Shown: positions 37,243-46,184, counted from the stretch's first letter. The stretch: 64,000 nucleotides of DNA from Polaromonas sp. AET17H-212 (GCF_002379085.1 NZ_NBZW01000019.1:27699-91698); one strand, 5' to 3'. Program-made: numbers and translations. The notes: generated from the sequence alone by a model not told the origin.

Positions 37243-40080
37243 ATGAATGCAATCACCCGACAGGAACTCGCCGAGCTGGATGCGCCGCTGGTGAGCTTCA
37301 GCCTCAACGGCCGTGAAGTCCAGGGCCGCGCCACGGATTCGCTGCTGCAAGTCGCCAAACGCGAAGGCGTGGAGATTCCCCACCTCTGCTTCAAGGAAGG
37401 CATGGAGGCCGTCGGCAACTGCCGCTCCTGCATGGTCGAGATCAATGGTGAGCGAGTCCTAGCGCCGTCGTGCTGCCGCGCGCCGGTGGCCGGCATGAAA
37501 GTCGTCACCGACAGCGAACGCGCCGTGGCTTCCCAGAAACTGGTGCTCGAGCTGCTGCTGTCGGACATGCCCGAAAAGGAATACACGCGCAACAACGAGG
37601 TGGACCAGTGGGCGGCCAAAATCGGCGTCGGCAAGCCCCGTTTCGAGGCACGCAAACAGGTGCGCCAGGACCTGTCCCACCCCGCCATCGCCGTCAACCT
37701 CGACGCCTGCATCCAGTGCACGCGTTGCCTGCGCGCCTGCCGCGACGAGCAGGTCAACGACGTGATCGGTCTGGCCTTCCGCGGCGACCAGGCGAAGATC
37801 GTGTTCGACATGGACGACGCCATGGGTGCCTCCACCTGCGTCGCCTGCGGCGAGTGTGTGCAGGTCTGCCCCACGGGTGCGCTGATGCCGGCCCGCGAAG
37901 CCGCGCTGGCGGTGCCCGACAAGCAGGTGGCGTCGGTCTGCCCTTACTGCGGCGTCGGCTGCCAGCTCACCTACAACGTCAAGGATGACAAGATCCTGTT
38001 TGTCGAAGGCCGCGACGGCCCGGCCAACCATGAGCGCCTGTGTGTCAAGGGCCGCTACGGTTTTGACTATGCGCACCATCCGCAGCGCCTGACCAAACCG
38101 CTGATCCGCCGCGAAGGCATGCCGAAAACCGGCGACTTCACCATGGACCCGGATCGCGTGATGGACGTGTTCCGCGAAGCGAGCTGGGAAGAAGCACTGG
38201 AGTTCGCCGGCGGCAAACTCGCCGCCATCCGCGACCAGTACGGCAAGAAGTCACTGGCCGGCTTCGGCTCGGCCAAGGGCAGCAACGAGGAGGCCTACCT
38301 GTTCCAGAAGCTGGTGCGCACCGGCTTCGGCAGCAACAACGTGGACCACTGCACGCGGCTGTGCCATGCCTCGTCGGTTGTCGCCCTGCTGGAAGGCATA
38401 GGCTCGGGCGCGGTGTCCAACCCCGTCATGGATGTCACCAAAGCCGATGTTGTGGTGATCATTGGTGCCAACCCGACGGTGAATCACCCGGTGGCCGCCA
38501 CCTGGATCAAAAACGCCGTCAAGAACGGCACCAAACTGGTGGTGCTGGACCCGCGCCGCTCGGACCTGACGCGCATGGCGCACCGCCACCTGCAATTCAA
38601 GCCCGACACCGACGTACCCATGCTCAATGCCATGATGAACGTCATCGTGACCGAAGGCCTGGTGGACCAGGCTTTCATCGACAGCCGCACCATCGGCTAC
38701 GAGGAGCTGCGCAAGAACGTGGAAGGCTACACGCCCGAACTGATGGCGCCAATCTGCGGCATCGACGCCGACACGCTGCGCTACGTGGCGCGGCTGTACG
38801 CCACCTCCAAGGGCTCAATGATTCTCTGGGGCATGGGCGTGTCGCAACACGTGCACGGCACCGACAATGCGCGCTGCCTGATCGCCCTGTCGCTGATGAC
38901 CGGCCAGATCGGCCGTCCCGGCACCGGCCTGCATCCGCTGCGCGGCCAGAACAACGTGCAGGGCGCGTCCGATGCGGGCCTGATCCCCATGATGTTCCCC
39001 GACTACCAGCATGTCTCCAGCCCGGCGGTGCGCGCCAGCTTCGAGAAAGCCTGGAAGGTGCCTGAAGGCTCGCTGGACGACCAGGTCGGCCTGACGGTGG
39101 TCGAGGTGATGCACGCCATCAAGAAAGGCGGCATACGCGGCATGTATGTGCAGGGCGAAAACCCGGCCATGTCCGACCCCGATGCCAACCATGCGCGTGA
39201 GGCGCTGGCAGCGCTGGACCACCTGGTGGTGCAGGACATCTTCCTGACCGAAACCGCCTACCTGGCCGACGTGATCCTGCCGGCCAGCGCCTTTCCGGAG
39301 AAGGATGGCAGCTTCACCAACACCGACCGGCTGGTACAGATGGGCCGCAAGGCCATCAACCCGCCCGGCGACGCGCGCCAGGATTTGTGGATCATCCAGC
39401 AGATTGCCAACCGGCTGGGCTGCGGCTGGGACTACAAACACGTCAGCGAAGTCTTCGACGAGATGCGCCACACCATGCCCAGCATAGGCGGCATCACCTG
39501 GGACCGGCTGGACCGCGAGCATTCGGTCACCTACCCCTGCCTGAAGGAAGGCGACCCAGGCCAGTCGGTGGTCTTCGTGGACGACTTCCCGCGCGAGAGT
39601 GGCCGCGCACGTTTCGTGCCGGTCGACATCATCCCGGCCGACGAGCAGCCGGACACCGAGTACCCGATGGTGCTGATCACCGGCCGCCAGCTCGAACACT
39701 GGCACACCGGCAGCATGACGCGGCGCGCCACGGTGCTGGACGCGATCGAGCCCGATCCGGTGGCGCTGGTGCACCCGCTGGACCTGGCCGACATAAAAGG
39801 CAAGCCCGGCGATGTGGTGACCATCGAGTCCCGTCGCGGCAAGGTCGCCCTCTACGCCCGGGCCGATGAAAGCTCGCCGCGCGGCGCGGTGTTTGTGCCC
39901 TTCTGTTATTACGAGGCAGCCATCAACAAGCTGACCAACGCGGCGCTGGACCCGTTTGCCAAGATCCCGGAGTTCAAGTACTGTGCGATCCGGGTCACGC
40001 TGGGCGGCGTGCCGCCTGTGCAGGACAGCTACGGCGGCGGCCAGGCGCTGGAAAAGTCCGTCACCCTGGCCGGCATCTGA
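37243..40080 (+). CDS. formate dehydrogenase alpha subunit (Mo/W-bis-MGD)
   Basis: 945 aa cytoplasmic catalytic subunit. N-terminal [2Fe-2S] domain (HLCFKEGMEAVGNCRSC), NuoG-like region, two [4Fe-4S] motifs (CIQCTRCLRAC and CVACGECVQVC, ~156-209), then the CPYCGVGCQLTYN cluster of the bis-MGD domain. Metal ligand Cys374 with His375 in NVDHCTRLCHASS aligns with the SeC-His of E. coli FdhF. The C-terminal MGD-binding segment includes LITGRQLEHWHTGSMTRRA. Oxidises formate released from formyl-CoA; Mo versus W cannot be told from sequence alone. Confidence 0.95.
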   Translation: MNAITRQELAELDAPLVSFSLNGREVQGRATDSLLQVAKREGVEIPHLCFKEGMEAVGNCRSCMVEINGERVLAPSCCRAPVAGMKVVTDSERAVASQKLVLELLLSDMPEKEYTRNNEVDQWAAKIGVGKPRFEARKQVRQDLSHPAIAVNLDACIQCTRCLRACRDEQVNDVIGLAFRGDQAKIVFDMDDAMGASTCVACGECVQVCPTGALMPAREAALAVPDKQVASVCPYCGVGCQLTYNVKDDKILFVEGRDGPANHERLCVKGRYGFDYAHHPQRLTKPLIRREGMPKTGDFTMDPDRVMDVFREASWEEALEFAGGKLAAIRDQYGKKSLAGFGSAKGSNEEAYLFQKLVRTGFGSNNVDHCTRLCHASSVVALLEGIGSGAVSNPVMDVTKADVVVIIGANPTVNHPVAATWIKNAVKNGTKLVVLDPRRSDLTRMAHRHLQFKPDTDVPMLNAMMNVIVTEGLVDQAFIDSRTIGYEELRKNVEGYTPELMAPICGIDADTLRYVARLYATSKGSMILWGMGVSQHVHGTDNARCLIALSLMTGQIGRPGTGLHPLRGQNNVQGASDAGLIPMMFPDYQHVSSPAVRASFEKAWKVPEGSLDDQVGLTVVEVMHAIKKGGIRGMYVQGENPAMSDPDANHAREALAALDHLVVQDIFLTETAYLADVILPASAFPEKDGSFTNTDRLVQMGRKAINPPGDARQDLWIIQQIANRLGCGWDYKHVSEVFDEMRHTMPSIGGITWDRLDREHSVTYPCLKEGDPGQSVVFVDDFPRESGRARFVPVDIIPADEQPDTEYPMVLITGRQLEHWHTGSMTRRATVLDAIEPDPVALVHPLDLADIKGKPGDVVTIESRRGKVALYARADESSPRGAVFVPFCYYEAAINKLTNAALDPFAKIPEFKYCAIRVTLGGVPPVQDSYGGGQALEKSVTLAGI

Positions 40081-40097
40081 GCTGCCGCGTCCGCGGC

Positions 40098-40442
40098 CTA
40101 GCCGTGGGCCTGGCGTGAATCGGCAGGCGCTTCATCACGCTCCTTCAGGCCATAGTCGCGCGTCACCTCGGCGATGCGCAGGCGGTAATCCCTGAACATG
40201 GTGGACCGGCCGGCCGCCTGCGCGGCCCGGTGCGCCTCCAGGTTGCGCCAGGCCGTCAGGCAGGCGTCGTCGCGCCAGAACTGCAGCGACAGCAGCTTGT
40301 CGGGCTCCGTGAGGCTCTGGAAGCGCTCGATGGAGATGAAACCGTCCATCTTCACCAGCTCGTTCTTCAGTTCTGCCGCCCAGTTCAGGTAGCCCTCGCG
40401 GTGCGCCGGATCGGGCCAGACTTCAAAAATAACCGACACCAT
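40098..40442 (-). CDS. antibiotic biosynthesis monooxygenase (ABM) domain protein
   Basis: 114 aa dimeric ferredoxin-like fold: VSVIFEVWPDPAHREGYLNWAAELKNELVKMDGFISIERFQSLTEPDKLLSLQFWRDDACLTAWRNLEAHR is the standard ABM pattern. Such proteins are often small quinone/heme monooxygenases or stress proteins. It lies 12 nt after the P450 gene on the same strand, so the two are probably co-transcribed. Convergent with the formate dehydrogenase gene. Confidence 0.85.
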   Translation of the reverse strand: MVSVIFEVWPDPAHREGYLNWAAELKNELVKMDGFISIERFQSLTEPDKLLSLQFWRDDACLTAWRNLEAHRAAQAAGRSTMFRDYRLRIAEVTRDYGLKERDEAPADSRQAHG

Positions 40443-40454
40443 GTGACTTCTCCT

Positions 40455-41537
40455 TCATTGCTCAAAAACAGGAATGCGCGCATTGGGCAGCGGCCGGAAC
40501 CCGGTGCAGCGCCCGAAATAGTGATAAAACTGGCCTGCAGCCCTCATCCAAGCTACGCAGGCAGCTACTATTTCAATAGCAATCGCAGCGCCGGGGCAGG
40601 CATGGGGTCCGGCGCCGAAGCCCAGGCTCCGGCCACCTTCGCGGTGGACATCAAAACGGTCGGGCTGCGTGTTGAAGGGTTCATCGCGGTTGGCGCTGGC
40701 CAGCACCAGCAAGACGGCCTGGCCCGCCTCGATCGGCTGACCCAGCAGCGTCAGCGGTTCGACCGCGAAACGCCGCGTGTTCTGGATGGGGGATGCCCAG
40801 CGCTCGACCTCGCGCACCAGAGCGCGCATGGCGTCCCCTGATGCGTCGGCGGCAGCCGCCTGCCGCGTGACCTGCGCGAGCTGCAACGCCACATGGCCGA
40901 GCAGGCCGCTGCCCGCATCGAGGGCCTGCTGCATGAAGGCGATGCGGTTGGCCGCCTGCACCGCAGACAGGCCCCGCGCCTGGCCCAGGTCCATCAGGGC
41001 CGCAGCAGCCGCGTCGGCCTGCGCCACAGCCTGCGCGTCGGCGCCGGGCGCGATGCCCTGCGTGAACTGCGCAGCCCAGCGGCAGGTGGCTTCGCGTTCG
41101 CCAGCAGGCACTCCAAGCAGCCGCGCCATGGTCTGCACCGGCAACGCGGCGATGAACGCATTGGCGGGCAGGCGCGGCCGCAGGTCGCGCGCCGCGTCTT
41201 CGGCAGCGCGCGCCACGTCGGCCAGCGTCCAGCCCCGCGCGGTGCGCTCCACGTCGGGTTTGTGGACCGCATGGAAGGGGCCGTCCGTCATGCGCACCAG
41301 TTGCGCGAAGACCTCGCCGGCGACCCGGCCCTGCAGCGCCTGCGGTACCGGCTCGGCCGGCGGGCGCACACGCAGCGCCGGATGGCTCAGCGCCGCGCTG
41401 ACGGCGGCGTGGCTGCTGGCTACCCAGAGACCGAGAGACGCGTCGAAAAACAGCGGTCGTTCCCGCCGCAGGCGGCAGTAGAAGGGAAAGGGGTCGGGGT
41501 GGGTCACCGCCTCCACGGCGTCACGGGAAAAAGACAT
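40455..41537 (-). CDS. cytochrome P450
   Basis: 360 aa from ATG 41537; the longer frame upstream is a shadow of the ArsR gene. Heme-thiolate motif FGAGPHACPG, K-helix E-x-x-R (EVER), and the I-helix region ~200-215. At 360 aa it is shorter than most P450s (~400), with compact B-C and F-G regions. The usual A/G-G-x-D/E-T oxygen-activation motif is not clear, so catalysis may be atypical, e.g. peroxygenase-like. A dispersed repeat (40522-40580) encodes residues just after the heme motif (IEIVAACVAWMRAAGQFYH). Confidence 0.85.
   Translation of the reverse strand: MSFSRDAVEAVTHPDPFPFYCRLRRERPLFFDASLGLWVASSHAAVSAALSHPALRVRPPAEPVPQALQGRVAGEVFAQLVRMTDGPFHAVHKPDVERTARGWTLADVARAAEDAARDLRPRLPANAFIAALPVQTMARLLGVPAGEREATCRWAAQFTQGIAPGADAQAVAQADAAAAALMDLGQARGLSAVQAANRIAFMQQALDAGSGLLGHVALQLAQVTRQAAAADASGDAMRALVREVERWASPIQNTRRFAVEPLTLLGQPIEAGQAVLLVLASANRDEPFNTQPDRFDVHREGGRSLGFGAGPHACPGAAIAIEIVAACVAWMRAAGQFYHYFGRCTGFRPLPNARIPVFEQ
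40522..40580 (-). repeat. dispersed short repeat, copy C (inside P450 3' end)
   Basis: Reads on the minus strand GCTATTGAAATAGTAGCTGC, then GAGGGCTGCAGGCC and a TTTTAT tail. Near-gapless alignment to the copy at 57720-57777. In frame in the P450 gene. Confidence 0.65.
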
Positions 41538-41600
41538 GGACCCAGTGTCCCCGGGGGCGCGTCCCTTGTCCAGCGTGAACAGTTTGGCTACCATCGAACC

Positions 41601-42293
41601 ATGTCCGTGCAACCCGACATCACCCGCATCGCCGCCACCATCGGCGACGCCAGCCGCATCCGCATGCTGGTGCTGCTGATGGAAGGCCGCGCGCTGACGG
41701 CCAAGGAACTCGCGCTGGGCGCGGGCATTGCGCCGGGCACGGCCACCACCCACCTGCAGCGCCTGCTCGACGACGGCCTGCTGGCCGCCACCGCGCAGGG
41801 CCGCCACAAGTATTTCCGCTTTGCCTCCGCGGAGGTGGCGCAGCTGGTCGAGTCGCTGATGCGCGTGGCGCCGAAACGCAAGAGCGAAAAATCTGCGGTG
41901 GTGGAGGAGCCGATACGCCATGCCCGCTTCTGCTACGACCACCTCGCCGGCAGCCTGGGCACCGGCTTGCTGGCCATGCTGCTGCGCAGGCGCTGGCTGG
42001 CGGGCGACACCTGTGATGCCCGGCAGTTGCTGGTGACGGCAGCGGGCGAAAAAGCCCTGCAGACCCTGGGTCTGGACCTGCCCGAACTGCGCGGCAAGCG
42101 CCGGCAGTTCGCCTGCATCTGCCTGGACTGGTCGGAACGCCGGGACCACCTGGGCGGCGCGCTCGGAGCGGCGCTGGCAAGCCATTTCACGCAGCAGGGC
42201 TGGATCACGCGCAAAAAACACTCGCGCGTGGTGCAGGTCACGGCCGAAGGCGCGGCACGCTTCAGCCGCCTCGGCCTCAAGCTGACCGGCTGA
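41601..42293 (+). CDS. ArsR-type winged-helix regulator with C-terminal extension
   Basis: 230 aa from ATG 41601. N-terminal ArsR HTH (ITRIAATIGDASRIRMLVLLMEGRALTAKELALGAGIAPGTATTHLQRLLDDGLLAATAQGRHKYFRFA, ~6-76). No CxC metal motif of ArsR/SmtB is visible. The C-terminal ~140 aa (CYDHLAGSLGTGLL, FACICLDWSERRDHLGGALGAALASHF) form a domain common in DNA-binding proteins of this subgroup and contain CYDHLAG and CLDWSERR motifs. Divergent from the P450-ABM pair with 63 nt between starts; likely its repressor. Confidence 0.85.
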   Translation: MSVQPDITRIAATIGDASRIRMLVLLMEGRALTAKELALGAGIAPGTATTHLQRLLDDGLLAATAQGRHKYFRFASAEVAQLVESLMRVAPKRKSEKSAVVEEPIRHARFCYDHLAGSLGTGLLAMLLRRRWLAGDTCDARQLLVTAAGEKALQTLGLDLPELRGKRRQFACICLDWSERRDHLGGALGAALASHFTQQGWITRKKHSRVVQVTAEGAARFSRLGLKLTG

Positions 42294-42317
42294 AAAAACG
42301 TCTGGACGCTCAGCCTC

Positions 42318-42857
42318 TCAGGCCTGCAGCGGCGCCGGCATCACGACGATGCCGTCCTCATCGGCATACAGCCAGTCGCCGGGGTAGACCCACACGCCCT
42401 GGATCTGCACCGCCACGCCACGCTGGCCCTCGTTGCGTTTTTCCGTGGGCAGCGGCATGGCGGCGAGTGCGCGTATGCCGACCTGGCACTGCGCGAGTTC
42501 GGCAACATCGCGCACGCAGCCGTCGATCACCACGCCGGCCCAGCCGTTGTTGGCAGCCGCTGTACCGAGGTTGCCGCCCAGCAGGGCGCGGCGCAGCGAG
42601 GCGCCACCGTCGACCACCAGCACGGCGGGCACACGACCCGCCGGTGTTTCCATGAGGCCACTGCCATCGACCGCGGCCTTGACCAGCGAATTGTCTTCAA
42701 AACACTTGAGGGTGACGACCGGCCCGCAGAAGCGGGAGACACCGCCGAAAGGCCGAAACACCGGGGGCAGGACGCGAAATCGCCCCGAGCTGTCGTTTTT
42801 ATGAGCGTCACACAAATCGCAGGTGGCAAAGCGCGCAGTGGTGGAGGGGCGGGTCAT
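42318..42857 (-). CDS. rraA: RraA family protein (4-hydroxy-4-methyl-2-oxoglutarate aldolase-like)
   Basis: 179 aa from ATG 42857. RraA/HMG-CHA aldolase fold: TCDLCDAHKNDSSGRFRVLPPVF, VVTLKCFEDNSLVKAAVD, VLVVDGGASLRRALLGGNLGTAAANNGWAGVVIDGCVRD, and GDWLYADEDGIVVMP. The G-G-x-x-x-x-A-x-x-G-x(5)-G-x2-G and R-D pieces that bind metal and pyruvate in the aldolases are present (D in GCVRD). It may be an oxaloacetate decarboxylase/aldolase or an RNase E inhibitor homologue; sequence alone does not decide. Confidence 0.85.
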   Translation of the reverse strand: MTRPSTTARFATCDLCDAHKNDSSGRFRVLPPVFRPFGGVSRFCGPVVTLKCFEDNSLVKAAVDGSGLMETPAGRVPAVLVVDGGASLRRALLGGNLGTAAANNGWAGVVIDGCVRDVAELAQCQVGIRALAAMPLPTEKRNEGQRGVAVQIQGVWVYPGDWLYADEDGIVVMPAPLQA

Positions 42858-43259
42858 GGGCGGTGTCCTTTCAGGGTGCGGGTGCTGGCGAGAGGCGGAA
42901 GAAAAAACTGCCGCAAGCATACCGTGCAGCCGGGGACGTTGTGGCGCAAATGCTGTGTGCTGGCGCGGTGTTAAGCCGGCTTCCTCCGGTGCTGGGTGAG
43001 CACGTGCCGCTGTCTGCAGCGCAGCCTTTGCTGACTGCTTTGCCGCCTGTGAGATCCACCGCAGCGCGGCCTGGTGCGCACGCTGCATCGCTCCGGGTGC
43101 AGTGTTTTCGAACCTGTCGAAGTAAATCTGCAACATCCAGACCCAAAAAAATTGCGTTTTCCCTATGAAACCGCTGTTTTCTCCAGTAGCATCCCCCTTG
43201 CCAGTGAAGAGTAGTTATCTGCATTGGTGATTTATCAACTTCTAGAAGGAAAATCAATC
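42858..43259. other. 402 nt intergenic region, no gene seen
   Basis: Between the divergent rraA and SWIB genes. The left part is GC-rich without a convincing frame; the ~100 nt before the SWIB gene turn AT-richer, as expected for a promoter, but I cannot fix -35/-10 boxes. Confidence 0.5.
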
Positions 43260-43715
43260 ATGGCAACTGCAAAAAAAGCACCGGCAAAAAAAGCAGCCGC
43301 AAAAAAAGCTGCACCGGCAAAAAAAGTAGCTGCGAAGAAAGCAGCTCCGGCCAAGAAAGTCGCTGCTAAAAAAGCGGCCCCGGCCAAAAAAGTAGCGGCG
43401 AAGAAAGCTCCTGCAAAAAAAGTAGTGGCGAAAAAAGCACCTGCGAAAAAAGCGCCCGCCAAAAAGCGTACGCCCAACGCAGCGTTCATGAAGCCACTGA
43501 CACTGAGCCCCGCCTTGTCGGCCGTGGTTGGCGCTGCTGCGCTGCCCCGCACCGAGATCGTGCGCAAGCTCTGGGTCTACATCAAGGCCAAGGGTCTGCA
43601 GGACAAGATCAACAAGCGCATGGTCAACGCCGACGAAAAATTGCGTGCCGTTTTCGGCAAGGCGCAAGTGTCGATGTTCGAGATGGCTGGCCTGATCGGC
43701 AAGCACGTCAAGTAA
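43260..43715 (+). CDS. lysine/alanine-rich SWIB/MDM2-domain protein (histone H1-like tail)
   Basis: 151 aa from ATG 43260 (AGAAGGA upstream). Residues 1-70 are tandem PAKK/AAKK repeats like bacterial histone H1-type nucleoid proteins. Residues ~74-151 form a SWIB/MDM2 domain (MKPLTLSPALSAVVGAAALPRTEIVRKLWVYIKAKGLQ). SWIB domains are mainly eukaryotic but recur in Chlamydia and Burkholderiales. A chromatin-like or topoisomerase-linked role is likely but unproven. The repeats make the 5' DNA nearly a minisatellite. Strong terminators follow. Confidence 0.9.
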   Translation: MATAKKAPAKKAAAKKAAPAKKVAAKKAAPAKKVAAKKAAPAKKVAAKKAPAKKVVAKKAPAKKAPAKKRTPNAAFMKPLTLSPALSAVVGAAALPRTEIVRKLWVYIKAKGLQDKINKRMVNADEKLRAVFGKAQVSMFEMAGLIGKHVK

Positions 43716-43731
43716 CTCGATACAAAGGGCT

Positions 43732-43793
43732 TGTCCCGCGTTCGCGCGGGACAGGACCCCGTAGAAAGGGCCACGCAAGTGGCCCTTTTTTTA
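43732..43793 (+). terminator. two hairpins, second an intrinsic terminator
   Basis: TGTCCCGCG-TTCG-CGCGGGACA (43732-43753), a UUCG-capped perfect stem, then AAAGGGCCAC-GCAA-GTGGCCCTTT with a T-run (43765-43793). The second is a classical terminator. Confidence 0.9.
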
Positions 43794-43847
43794 TGCCTGG
43801 TCCAAGACAAAAATCGGCCCCAGCCCTTATGGGCCTTGTGCTGTCCG

Positions 43848-45551
43848 CTACTTTTTCTGTAGCGCCGCGCTGGTGATGCCGCTCAAGGTGCCGCGCGTGC
43901 TGATGACCTCGGGGTCCAGCATGATCTCGATCAGTGCGCCCTGTTTTCCCTCCAGCGCCTGGCGCAGCGCGGCTTCGAACTCGTCGGTGCGCGTGATGCG
44001 TGTCGCGCTGTAGCCGTAGGCGCGCGCCAGGGCGCAGAAGTCGGGGTTCTGCAGGTTGGAGCCGCTCACATGGCGCGGGTACTCGCGCTCCTGGTGCATG
44101 CGGATGGTGCCGTACATGCCGTTGTTGAGCAGCACGATGATGCTTTTGGCGCCATGCTGCACCGCCGTCGCCAGCTCCTGGCCGTTCATCAGGAAGTCGC
44201 CGTCACCGGCAATCGTGAAGGCGGTGCGGCCCGACACGATGTTGGCCGCGATGCCGGCCGGCACGCCGTAACCCATGGCGCCCACGGTGGGTGCAAGCTG
44301 CGTTTTCAGGCCCTTGACCAGCCCGTGGTGCGGGAAGAAGCGGTGCACCCAGCTCGCAAAGTTGCCGGCGCCGTTGGTCAGCACGGCGTCTTCCGGCAGC
44401 AGTGTCTTCAGCGTGGCGACGATGGCCGGCATGTCGATGCTGCCGGGCAGCACCACGCCGCCGTTGGCCGGATCGATGTTGGCGAGGTAATCCGCGTTGG
44501 CGGACTCGGCCCAGGCCTGCCAGGGCACGGAGACGGGCGCGGTCAGCACTTCCAGCGAGCGTGCCGCGGCATTCATGGTGGCGTTGATCGCCAGGTCGGC
44601 CTGGAAGACACGGTTGAGTTCCTCGGCGCTGGCATGGATGTGCACCAGCTTCTGCCTGGGCTGCGGCGCCTCGATCAGCGTGTAGCCGCCGGTGGTCATT
44701 TCGCCCAGGCGCGGGCCGATCGCCAGGATCAGGTCGGCCTGTTTGATGCGCGCGGCGAGTTTGGGGTTCAGGCCGATGCCGACATCGCCGGCATACAGCG
44801 GGTGGTGGTTGTCGAAGGTGTCCTGGAAGCGGAAGGCATTGCCGACCGGCAGCGACCAGTTCTCGGCAAAACGCTGCAGCGCCTGCGCGGCCTGCGGCGT
44901 CCAGCCGCCGCCACCGGCAATCACCAGCGGCCGCTGCGACTGCAGCAGCAGCTCGCGCAGCCTGCGCAGCGAGCCGGGGTCGCTCCAGGCCTCGACCGCC
45001 TCGACGCGCGGCAGCGGCTCGGCCTCCACCATGTGGGTCAGCATGTCTTCGGGCAGCACCAGCACCACCGGGCCGGGGCGCCCGTTCATCGCGGTCGCAA
45101 ACGCGCGCGCCACGTACTCGGGAATGCGCCGCGCATCGTCGATGCGCTCGACACGCTTGGCCATGCCTTTGGTGGACGGTCCGAAGAAGCTGCTGTAGTC
45201 GAGTTCCTGGAAAGCTTCGCGGTCGCGCGTGTCGCTGGCCACGTCGCCGACAAACAGGATCATCGGCGTGGAATCCTGGAAGGCGGTGTGCACACCGATG
45301 GAGGCGTTGGTGGCGCCGGGACCGCGCGTCACGAAGCAGATGCCGGGCCGGCCGGTCAGCTTGCCGTGGGCTTCAGCCATGAAGGCGGCACCGCCCTCCT
45401 GCCGGTTGGTGATGAAGCTGATCTGGTCACGACAGGCATGAAAGCCGTCGAGCACCGCGAGGTAACTTTCACCCGGCACGCCGAAAGCGTGGGTGACGCC
45501 CTGGGCCACAAGGCATTGAACAAGAAGATGGCCGGCGAGTTGTTGTGTCAT
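43848..45551 (-). CDS. thiamine-pyrophosphate enzyme, acetolactate synthase large-subunit-like
   Basis: 567 aa from ATG 45551. Full three-domain ThDP enzyme: catalytic Glu52 in TNRQEGGAAFMAEA, central domain ~190-330, and a ThDP/Mg motif opening at GDGDFLMNGQ and ending LNNGMYG. It keeps the FGVPGESYLAVLDG start common to IlvB-like proteins, but no regulatory IlvN partner is near, and TPP-binding proteins of this subgroup often decarboxylate or ligate other 2-oxo acids. Substrate unknown. It is the third ThDP enzyme in the window after gcl and oxc. Confidence 0.85.
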   Translation of the reverse strand: MTQQLAGHLLVQCLVAQGVTHAFGVPGESYLAVLDGFHACRDQISFITNRQEGGAAFMAEAHGKLTGRPGICFVTRGPGATNASIGVHTAFQDSTPMILFVGDVASDTRDREAFQELDYSSFFGPSTKGMAKRVERIDDARRIPEYVARAFATAMNGRPGPVVLVLPEDMLTHMVEAEPLPRVEAVEAWSDPGSLRRLRELLLQSQRPLVIAGGGGWTPQAAQALQRFAENWSLPVGNAFRFQDTFDNHHPLYAGDVGIGLNPKLAARIKQADLILAIGPRLGEMTTGGYTLIEAPQPRQKLVHIHASAEELNRVFQADLAINATMNAAARSLEVLTAPVSVPWQAWAESANADYLANIDPANGGVVLPGSIDMPAIVATLKTLLPEDAVLTNGAGNFASWVHRFFPHHGLVKGLKTQLAPTVGAMGYGVPAGIAANIVSGRTAFTIAGDGDFLMNGQELATAVQHGAKSIIVLLNNGMYGTIRMHQEREYPRHVSGSNLQNPDFCALARAYGYSATRITRTDEFEAALRQALEGKQGALIEIMLDPEVISTRGTLSGITSAALQKK

Positions 45552-45574
45552 GCTGATATTGTGCCGCCGGAATA

Positions 45575-45732
45575 GGGCCCCCACGGTGGCTCACTTCGTG
45601 TAGCGCCCTGCCCCCCGAGGGGGCCGCTGTGCCTGCGGACTGGCGGAGCCAGATCCGCGCCCCTGCTTGGAGGGAAACCCGCGCGCTTGTCGCTGCGCGT
45701 TGCGCCTCGCCCCCAAGGGTGAGGCGTTGCGG
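45575..45732. repeat. GC-rich extragenic repeat-like region
   Basis: Contains CCCCCCGAGGGGG-type palindromes and the stretch CTCACTTCGTGTAGCG, which I associate with extragenic repeats of Comamonadaceae, plus a hairpin GCCTCGCCC/GGGTGAGGC near 45708-45727. No other copy is in the window, so the call is from memory of the pattern. Confidence 0.4.
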
Positions 45733-46041
45733 TTATTCGGGCGTGGTGTTGTCGCCGTCGGCACCGCCGGCTTCGAGCGCCTGCCGGGCCAGCTCTTCCT
45801 CGCTCAGCGGCGGCGCTTCCTCCAGTGCGCGCAGTTCCTCGAGGAACTCCGGCGTGGGCTGCTCGTGCTCGAGCAGCACTTCTTCCAGCTTCTGTCGGCC
45901 GGTCTCCACATGCACGGAAGGCGAATGCAGCTCGGTCGGGGGCACCGGGAATTTTTCACCCAACTTGAATTTCAGCGCCTCGGCCTTCTCATCAACCCAG
46001 TGTGTGAAGTCACCGTCTTTGGGGGTGTCCGAATTGGTCAT
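45733..46041 (-). CDS. small acidic protein of unknown function
   Basis: 102 aa from ATG 46041, with AAGGAGA ahead of it. Very acidic C-terminal half (LEELRALEEAPPLSEEELARQALEAGG), hydrophilic throughout, no TM, no recognisable domain. Probably a soluble helical protein. It sits between the ThDP enzyme and the divergent TetR gene. Confidence 0.65.
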   Translation of the reverse strand: MTNSDTPKDGDFTHWVDEKAEALKFKLGEKFPVPPTELHSPSVHVETGRQKLEEVLLEHEQPTPEFLEELRALEEAPPLSEEELARQALEAGGADGDNTTPE

Positions 46042-46142
46042 GACCATCTCCTTGCATGTCGGCACCAGCGCGGATGGCCGGTCCCTGCGTCATTATGGAG
46101 GTACGCTTGGCGCAGCGCTGTCAGCCAATGCCCTCATCCGCC

Positions 46143-46163
46143 GTGAATCTTGCACTAATTCAC
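46143..46163. promoter_or_regulatory. TetR-type half-site pair upstream of tetR
   Basis: GTGAAT (46143-46148) and ATTCAC (46158-46163) face each other over 9 nt; the right one sits in TAATTCAC, the half-site of the palindrome at 46890. It lies 22 nt before the tetR start, fitting autorepression. Confidence 0.55.
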
Positions 46164-46184
46164 CAAACAGTTAAATTACCCGCC

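Noticed and set aside
40455..42221. 588 aa frame extending the P450 upstream
   Set aside because: The extension runs antisense to the ArsR-like gene and has no motif; P450 starts at 41537.
43260..43480. Tandem DNA repeats, considered as a CRISPR-like or minisatellite array
   Set aside because: The repeats are codons for PAKK/AAKK in a real gene; no spacers and no cas genes.
43848..45551. Calling the ThDP enzyme ilvB or a second oxc/gcl
   Set aside because: It has Glu52 (not Val as in Gcl), lacks the Oxc C-terminal motif and has no ilvN partner, so only a family-level call is safe.
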